Assembly: GCF_029081005.1 (NCBI RefSeq)
Contig: NZ_JAJQTQ010000031.1
Location: 1-37,946 of the forward strand
Length of the DNA: 37,946 nt
Source: Halomonas elongata
GTDB taxonomy: Bacteria; Pseudomonadota; Gammaproteobacteria; Pseudomonadales; Halomonadaceae
Direction of reading: 5' to 3'
Position numbers and translations under genes: made by a program. A model generated the notes under the pieces. The model saw nothing but the letters and a program-made list of their open reading frames with translations, had not been told where the DNA came from and made no database searches. This document shows, in pieces, positions 33,405-37,946 of this stretch. Within the stretch, counting starts at the first letter, position 1; every line of letters starts with the position of its first letter.

Positions 33405-33593
33405 CCGGGCTGCGCCCGGAGCTGTAAGTTATCAGCTTGAAGCTGGAAGAAAAGCCGACCGGACTTCGTCCGGAGCCTGAAGTCGTAAGCTTGAAGCCGG
33501 AAGCCGGAAGCCGGAAGAAAAACCCTTGACCCCATGCCGTCGGGGTTCATGCTGCCTTCCAGCTTCCAGCTTCCAGCTTCCAGCTTCCAGCTT
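33405..33593. repeat. Composite repeat element between convergent genes: two hairpins, heptads, CTTCCAG x 5 array
   Basis: From left to right: hairpin CCGGGC-TGC-GCCCGG (33405-33419), AGCTGTAAG, AGCTTGAAGCTGGAAGAAAAG, hairpin CCGGAC-TTC-GTCCGG (33459-33473), three GCCGGAA heptads (33496-33516), AAGAAAAACCC, a weak stem-loop (GACCCC/GGGGTT), then five perfect CTTCCAG heptads (33556-33590). The last array is the complement of the left-arm GCTGGAAG words, so one RNA could fold the two arms together. The element starts 2 bases after the kinase-like gene's stop and runs into the phosphofructokinase stop codon. Confidence 0.85.
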
Positions 33594-34852
33594 TAGAGCT
33601 TGAACTCGGGCAGCTTGCGTTCGACGCGGTGCTTGGCGAGCCTGGCGACCTTCGGCAGGCCGTTCTCGAAGGGCGGAAAGTCTTCGCCCTGGATCAGGGG
33701 AGCGAGGTAACGGCGGCATTCCTCGGTGATACCGAAGCCGTCCTCGCGGATGAACTCTCGAGGCATGAACTTCTCGCGGTTGGCCACGTCGGCCAGCGGT
33801 GCGGGCTCGACGGTCCATGCATAGGGCGCGTCGCTGGTGCGCTTGATGGCGGGCATCTGGGCGTTCTGCCCGTCCAGTGCCAGTTCCACGGCCTTTTCGC
33901 CGACGGCGTAGGCCTGGTCGACATCGGTCTTGGAGGCCAGGTGGCGCGCGGCGCGTTGCAGGTAGTCGGCCACCGCCCAGTGGTACTTGTAGCCGAGGTC
34001 CTGCTTGATCATGCCGGCCAGGGTCGGTGCCACGCCGCCCAGCTGGCGATGGCCGAAGGCATCGGTGTTGCCGGAATCCGCCAGGAAGGTGCCGTCTTCG
34101 TAGCGGGCGCCTTCGGAGACCACGATCACGCAGTAGCCGTAGTGCTTGACCGATTCCTCGACGCGGGCCATGACTGCCGCGCGGTCGAAGTCGATCTCGG
34201 GGAAGATCACCAGATGGGGGGGATCGCCCTCGCCCTGGCCGGCCAGGGCACCGGAGGCGGCGATCCAGCCGGCATGGCGGCCCATGACCTCGAGCACGAA
34301 TACCTTGGTGGAGGTGGCGCACATGGAGGCAATGTCCAGGGACGCTTCCAGGGTCGAGGTGGCGATGTACTTGGCCACGCTGCCGAAGCCCGGCGAGTTG
34401 TCGGTGATCGGCAGGTCGTTGTCCACTGTCTTGGGCACGTGGATGGCGGTGAGCGGATAGCCCATCTTCTCGGAGAGCTGAGAGACCTTCAGGCAGGTAT
34501 CGGCGCTGTCGCCGCCGCCGTTGTAGAAGAAGTAGCGGATGTCGTGGGCGCGGAAGACCTCGATCAGCCGCTCGTACTGGGCGCGGTGAGTCTCGATGTC
34601 CTTGAGCTTGTAGCGGCAGGAGCCGAAGGCGCCGGCCGGGGTATGACGCAGCGCCGCGATGGCCTCGTCGCTTTCCTGGCTGACGTCGATCAGGTCCTCG
34701 GTCAGGGCGCCGATGATGCCGTTGTGCCCGGCATAGACCTTGCCGATCCGGTCGTCGTGGCGACGGCAGGCTTCGATGACGCCGCAGGCGCTGGCATTGA
34801 TCACGGCGGTGACGCCGCCGGACTGGGCATAAAAGGCGTTGTGCTGAGCCAT
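33593..34852 (-). CDS. pfp: Pyrophosphate-dependent 6-phosphofructokinase
   Basis: A 419-residue phosphofructokinase that probably uses PPi, not ATP, to phosphorylate fructose 6-phosphate, reversibly. The marker PKTVDND replaces the PGTIDND of ATP enzymes, and the phosphate-donor loop is GGGDSADT, where ATP enzymes read GGDGS; the Asp before Ser favours PPi. EVMGRHAGWIAA is the substrate region. The loop's first Asp (GGD) is Gly here. The ATG at 34852 follows AGGATAGC. The gene ends in a repeat array, convergent with the PP2C-kinase gene. Confidence 0.88.
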   Translation of the reverse strand: MAQHNAFYAQSGGVTAVINASACGVIEACRRHDDRIGKVYAGHNGIIGALTEDLIDVSQESDEAIAALRHTPAGAFGSCRYKLKDIETHRAQYERLIEVFRAHDIRYFFYNGGGDSADTCLKVSQLSEKMGYPLTAIHVPKTVDNDLPITDNSPGFGSVAKYIATSTLEASLDIASMCATSTKVFVLEVMGRHAGWIAASGALAGQGEGDPPHLVIFPEIDFDRAAVMARVEESVKHYGYCVIVVSEGARYEDGTFLADSGNTDAFGHRQLGGVAPTLAGMIKQDLGYKYHWAVADYLQRAARHLASKTDVDQAYAVGEKAVELALDGQNAQMPAIKRTSDAPYAWTVEPAPLADVANREKFMPREFIREDGFGITEECRRYLAPLIQGEDFPPFENGLPKVARLAKHRVERKLPEFKL

Positions 34853-35072
34853 GGAGCTATCCTGTTGATGTCGCATCGAGGGCGTGCGGCCGGCGACGTT
34901 CCTGTCGCATGTCGGCGCCGCCGAGGGTTCGGAGCAAGCGGGGATTCTAGCCCATCGCCCGGGTCGCTGCATCCCATGGCCTCGCCCCGCGATGGCTGGA
35001 GGGGGCGCGGGTGCCATGCTAGTCTGCCGCTTTCCGCCAGGCAGTCTGGCACGAATTTCCTGCGGAGACGGC

Positions 35073-36443
35073 ATGCATCTTCACATTCTCGGCATCTGTG
35101 GCACCTTCATGGGTAGCCTGGCCCTGCTGGCCCGTGAGCAGGGGCTGCGGGTCAGCGGTTCCGACGCGGGCGTCTATCCGCCCATGAGCACTCAACTGCA
35201 GGAAGCCGGCATCACGTTGATGGAGGGATACCGCGCCGCCAATCTCGAGCCGCGCCCCGATCTGGTGGTGGTCGGCAATGCCTTGTCGCGCGGCAATCCC
35301 GAAGTGGAGGCCTTGCTCGATCTGGACGTGCCTTATGTATCGGGGCCCCAGTGGCTGGCGGAGCATGTGTTGCCGGGGCGTCGCGTCATCGCCGTGGCCG
35401 GGACGCATGGCAAGACGACGACGGCGAGTCTGGTGGCCTGGCTGCTGGAGTCGGCGGGGTTGTCGCCGGGGTTCTTGATCGGGGGCGTGCCGCGCAATTT
35501 CGGTGTCTCGGCGCGTCTGGGGGCACAGGATGCTCCCTTCGTGGTCGAGGCCGACGAATATGACACGGCCTTCTTCGACAAGCGGTCCAAGTTCGTCCAT
35601 TACCGTCCCGAGATCGCCGTCCTGGGCAATCTCGAGTTCGATCATGCCGATATCTTTCCCGACCTGGCGGCCATCGAGCGTCAGTTTCATCACCTGGTCC
35701 GGACCGTGCCCGGCAAGGGAAAACTGTTGGTGGCCGACGACGCGCCGGCGCTGGATCGCGTGCTCGAGCAGGGCTGCTGGACGCCGGTCGAGCGCTTCGG
35801 CCAATCTCCGGACAGCGACTGGCGATTGGTACTCGAGCGCGATGATGCGGGTCGCTTCCGGGTCGAGCATGGCGACCAGCAGGCCACGGTCGACTGGGCC
35901 TTGAGTGGTACCTACAACGCCAGCAATGCGCTGGCCGCGCTGGCAGCCGCCCATGCGTGCGGGGTTTCCCTGTCTCGGGGTAGCGAGGCCCTGGCCCGCT
36001 TCGAGACCCCTCGGCGTCGCCAGGAACTGCGGGGAGACGTCGCGGGTATCCGCGTGATCGATGACTTCGCCCATCATCCCACGGCGATTGCTGCCACCCT
36101 GGACGGAATGCGTGCCAGCGGAGACAGGGGGCGACTGCTGGCGGTGATCGAGCCGCGATCCAACACCATGCGGCTGGGGACCCTGCGCGAGCGGCTCGCC
36201 GCCAGTGTGGCGAGTGCCGACCTGGCCTACTGGTACCAGCCACCGGAACTGGACTGGGCGCTGGCGCCAATGATCGAGGCCGCCACGACGCCGGGCCGCG
36301 AGTACGATGACCTGGAGGCCTTGGTGGCCGCACTGGTTGCCGAGGCCAGGGCCGGGGATCGTATCGTGGTGATGTCCAACGGGGGATTCGGCGGGATTCA
36401 CGAACGACTGCTGGCCGCACTGGAGGACACCCATGGCCGATGA
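35073..36443 (+). CDS. mpl: UDP-N-acetylmuramate:L-Ala-gamma-D-Glu-meso-DAP ligase
   Basis: A 456-residue Mur-family ligase that re-attaches the recycled murein tripeptide to UDP-MurNAc. The N-terminal Rossmann segment HLHILGICGTFMGSLALLA is Mpl-specific (MurC reads GIGG). The P-loop is VAGTHGKTTT; VVEADEYDTAFFDKRSKFVHY and NLEFDHADIF are the central-domain motifs; VIDDFAHHPTAI and EPRSNTMRLG mark the C-terminal domain. GCGGAGACG precedes the ATG. It overlaps ubiX by 11 bases, so the two are translationally coupled. Confidence 0.96.
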   Translation: MHLHILGICGTFMGSLALLAREQGLRVSGSDAGVYPPMSTQLQEAGITLMEGYRAANLEPRPDLVVVGNALSRGNPEVEALLDLDVPYVSGPQWLAEHVLPGRRVIAVAGTHGKTTTASLVAWLLESAGLSPGFLIGGVPRNFGVSARLGAQDAPFVVEADEYDTAFFDKRSKFVHYRPEIAVLGNLEFDHADIFPDLAAIERQFHHLVRTVPGKGKLLVADDAPALDRVLEQGCWTPVERFGQSPDSDWRLVLERDDAGRFRVEHGDQQATVDWALSGTYNASNALAALAAAHACGVSLSRGSEALARFETPRRRQELRGDVAGIRVIDDFAHHPTAIAATLDGMRASGDRGRLLAVIEPRSNTMRLGTLRERLAASVASADLAYWYQPPELDWALAPMIEAATTPGREYDDLEALVAALVAEARAGDRIVVMSNGGFGGIHERLLAALEDTHGR

Positions 36444-37065
36444 ATTGCAGCCGCCCGTCACCGTGGCCATCACCGGTGCGTCCGGGGCCCAGTACGGGCT
36501 GCGGCTGATCGAGGTGCTGGTGGCCGCCGAGCATGAAGTCTGGGTGATGATCTCCAAGGCCGCCCATATGGTTATCGCCACGGAGACCGATAGTGACCTG
36601 CCGGCACGACCCGAGCGCTTGACGGAGGCGCTCACCGAGCGTTTCGGCGCACGGCCCGGTCAGATTCGCTGTTTCGGCCGCGAAGACTGGATGGCGCCGG
36701 TGGCGTCCGGTTCGGGCGCCAGTTCGGCCATGGTGATCTGCCCCTGCTCCACCGGCACGCTCTCGGCCGTTGCCTGTGGCGCCAGCAACAATCTCATCGA
36801 GCGCGCGGCGGATGTGGCCCTGAAGGAGCGTCGCAACCTGGTGCTGGTGCCCCGCGAGACGCCCTTGTCGGCGATCCACCTGGAACACATGCTGGCCCTG
36901 ACTCGCCTGGGGGCGGTGGTGATGCCGGCGGCACCGGGGTTCTATCATCGCCCGCGCGAGGTGGAGGACATGATCGACTTCATCGTGGCGCGCATCCTCA
37001 ATCAGCTGGGGATATCGCATCGATTGATGCCGCGCTGGGGGGACCCGGCTTCGCCGGGAGCTTGA
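36433..37065 (+). CDS. ubiX: Flavin prenyltransferase UbiX
   Basis: A 210-residue flavoprotein that prenylates FMN to make the cofactor of the UbiD decarboxylase in ubiquinone synthesis. Visible motifs: VAITGASGAQYGLRLIEVL (FMN phosphate), SGSGASSAMVICPCSTGTLSAVACGASNNLIERAADVALKERRNLVLVPRETPLSAIHLEHMLAL and the end MPAAPGFYHRPREVEDMIDFIVARILNQLGI. The last residues, RWGDPASPGA, and the stop codon are read from a repeat-element hairpin, so the C-terminal tail has been altered by the repeat. Coupled to mpl by an 11-base overlap. Confidence 0.96.
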   Translation: MADELQPPVTVAITGASGAQYGLRLIEVLVAAEHEVWVMISKAAHMVIATETDSDLPARPERLTEALTERFGARPGQIRCFGREDWMAPVASGSGASSAMVICPCSTGTLSAVACGASNNLIERAADVALKERRNLVLVPRETPLSAIHLEHMLALTRLGAVVMPAAPGFYHRPREVEDMIDFIVARILNQLGISHRLMPRWGDPASPGA

Positions 37066-37095
37066 AGCCATAAGCTTGAAGCGGGAAGAAAAACC
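37044..37095. repeat. Repeat-element left arm overlapping the ubiX stop
   Basis: A hairpin CCCGGC-TTC-GCCGGG (37044-37058) is followed by GAGCTTGAAGC, CATAAGCTTGAAGCGGGAAGAAAAACCC. This is the hairpin plus heptad plus AAGAAAAACC order of the other elements, but no complementary right-hand heptad array follows. The first 22 bases are translated as the end of ubiX. Confidence 0.75.
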
Positions 37096-37160
37096 CGACC
37101 CGGGCGGCGACCAGCAATTAGGGAGGCGCTGCCCAGCCAATTGACATGGAGGTTTCTCGA

Positions 37161-37784
37161 ATGGTCAGCCTGGGCCTGCTGTCGGCCTTCGTGCCGACGT
37201 TTCTGCTCGTTTCCCTGACGCCCGGCATGTGCATGACGCTGGCCATGGTGCTGGGCATGACTCAGGGGGTGCGGCGGACCCTGTGGATGATGATCGGCGA
37301 GCTGGCTGGGGTCGGGCTGGTGGCCGCCGCCGCCGGGGCCGGGGTGGCGACGCTGATGCTGCGCCAGCCCGAGATCTTTGCCGTGTTCAAGTGGCTCGGG
37401 GGGGCCTACCTGATCTATCTGGGCGTGATGATGTGGCGTTCGCGGGGGCGCATGGCGGTTCCCGAGGAGCTGGATGCCCAGGCCACGGCTGGGCGCCGTG
37501 AGCTGGCGGTGCAAGGGTTCGTCACGGCGGTGGCCAACCCCAAGGGCTGGGCCTTTTTCGTGGCCCTCTTGCCGCCGTTCCTCGATGCTGACCGGCCCCT
37601 GGCGGGTCAGCTCGCGCTGTTGATCCTGCTCATCCTGACCATCGAATTCCTGGCGCTGGTCACCTATGCCACCGGCGGGCAGACCCTGCGCCACCTGCTG
37701 GGCAAGAGCCGCAACGTGCGCCTGCTCAACCGCATCGCCGGAACCTTGATGGTGGGGGTCGGCATCTGGCTGGCGTTGGGATGA
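37161..37784 (+). CDS. LysE/RhtB-family amino-acid exporter
   Basis: An inner-membrane transporter of 207 residues with about six helices. It begins MVSLGLLSAFVPTFLLVSLTPGMCMTLAMVLGMTQGVRRT, where SLTPGP/MCMT is the family motif. Other marks: KWLGGAYLIYLGVMMWR, the cytoplasmic loop of ~30 residues, and FVTAVANPKGWAFFVALLPPF. Members export amino acids or homoserine lactones; the substrate cannot be told. The ATG at 37161 was chosen because GGAGG lies 8 bases upstream, rather than the ATG at 37146. It is flanked on both sides by repeat elements. Confidence 0.9.
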   Translation: MVSLGLLSAFVPTFLLVSLTPGMCMTLAMVLGMTQGVRRTLWMMIGELAGVGLVAAAAGAGVATLMLRQPEIFAVFKWLGGAYLIYLGVMMWRSRGRMAVPEELDAQATAGRRELAVQGFVTAVANPKGWAFFVALLPPFLDADRPLAGQLALLILLILTIEFLALVTYATGGQTLRHLLGKSRNVRLLNRIAGTLMVGVGIWLALG

Positions 37785-37789
37785 TCCGG

Positions 37790-37946
<157 letters not shown>

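Overview
The window is GC-rich, densely coded chromosomal DNA from a gammaproteobacterium, most likely a member of the Halomonadaceae (Halomonas or a close relative). This rests on the gene orders dsbD-accB-accC-prmA-dusB-fis-purH, bioB-F-H-C-D divergent from comF, folE-folX and mpl-ubiX, on the acidic proteins, and on heptanucleotide repeat arrays at gene ends. The genus is an inference; no rRNA or marker search was possible.

Layout: 0.1-2.0 kb, a DmdC/FadE-type acyl-CoA dehydrogenase behind a PsrA-like palindrome, then a terminator and a decapitated VOC gene. 2.3-6.5 kb, small accessory enzymes (SDR, GNAT, DUF523, glutathione transferase, VOC, redoxin, HTH protein). 6.5-8.4 kb, bioA and an Lrp/AsnC regulator. 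8.5-12.1 kb, a variable stretch: membrane protein, small exported protein, MITE-like element, RibD-C/DHFR-like reductase, RelE/XRE toxin-antitoxin pair, ending at a tRNA-Leu(UAG). 12.2-16.7 kb, the translationally coupled bioBFHCD operon, divergent from comF. 17.6-21.3 kb, srkA, folE-folX and gabD. 21.6-29.6 kb (minus strand), purH, fis, dusB, prmA, accC, accB, dsbD. 29.7-37.8 kb, a DUF2333 membrane protein, ppa, a PP2C-kinase fusion with a degenerate catalytic loop, a PPi-type phosphofructokinase, mpl-ubiX and a LysE-type exporter.

How genes work together: bioC and bioH make and release pimeloyl-ACP, bioF-A-D-B complete biotin, and accB/accC in the same window are the apo-acceptor and the biotin-dependent carboxylase. 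Matching BirA-like boxes precede bioA and bioB, suggesting that the split biotin genes remain one regulon. ppa and the PPi-dependent phosphofructokinase lie 2 kb apart and draw on the same pyrophosphate pool.

The most unusual signal is a family of composite elements at gene ends (about 1, 21.4, 33.5, 37.05 and 37.8 kb). They combine short covarying hairpins, purine-rich heptads, an AAGAAAA-type tract, usually a central stem-loop, and a perfect heptad array on the far side that is close to the reverse complement of the near-side heptads. Several begin directly at, or contain, the stop codon of the adjacent gene.
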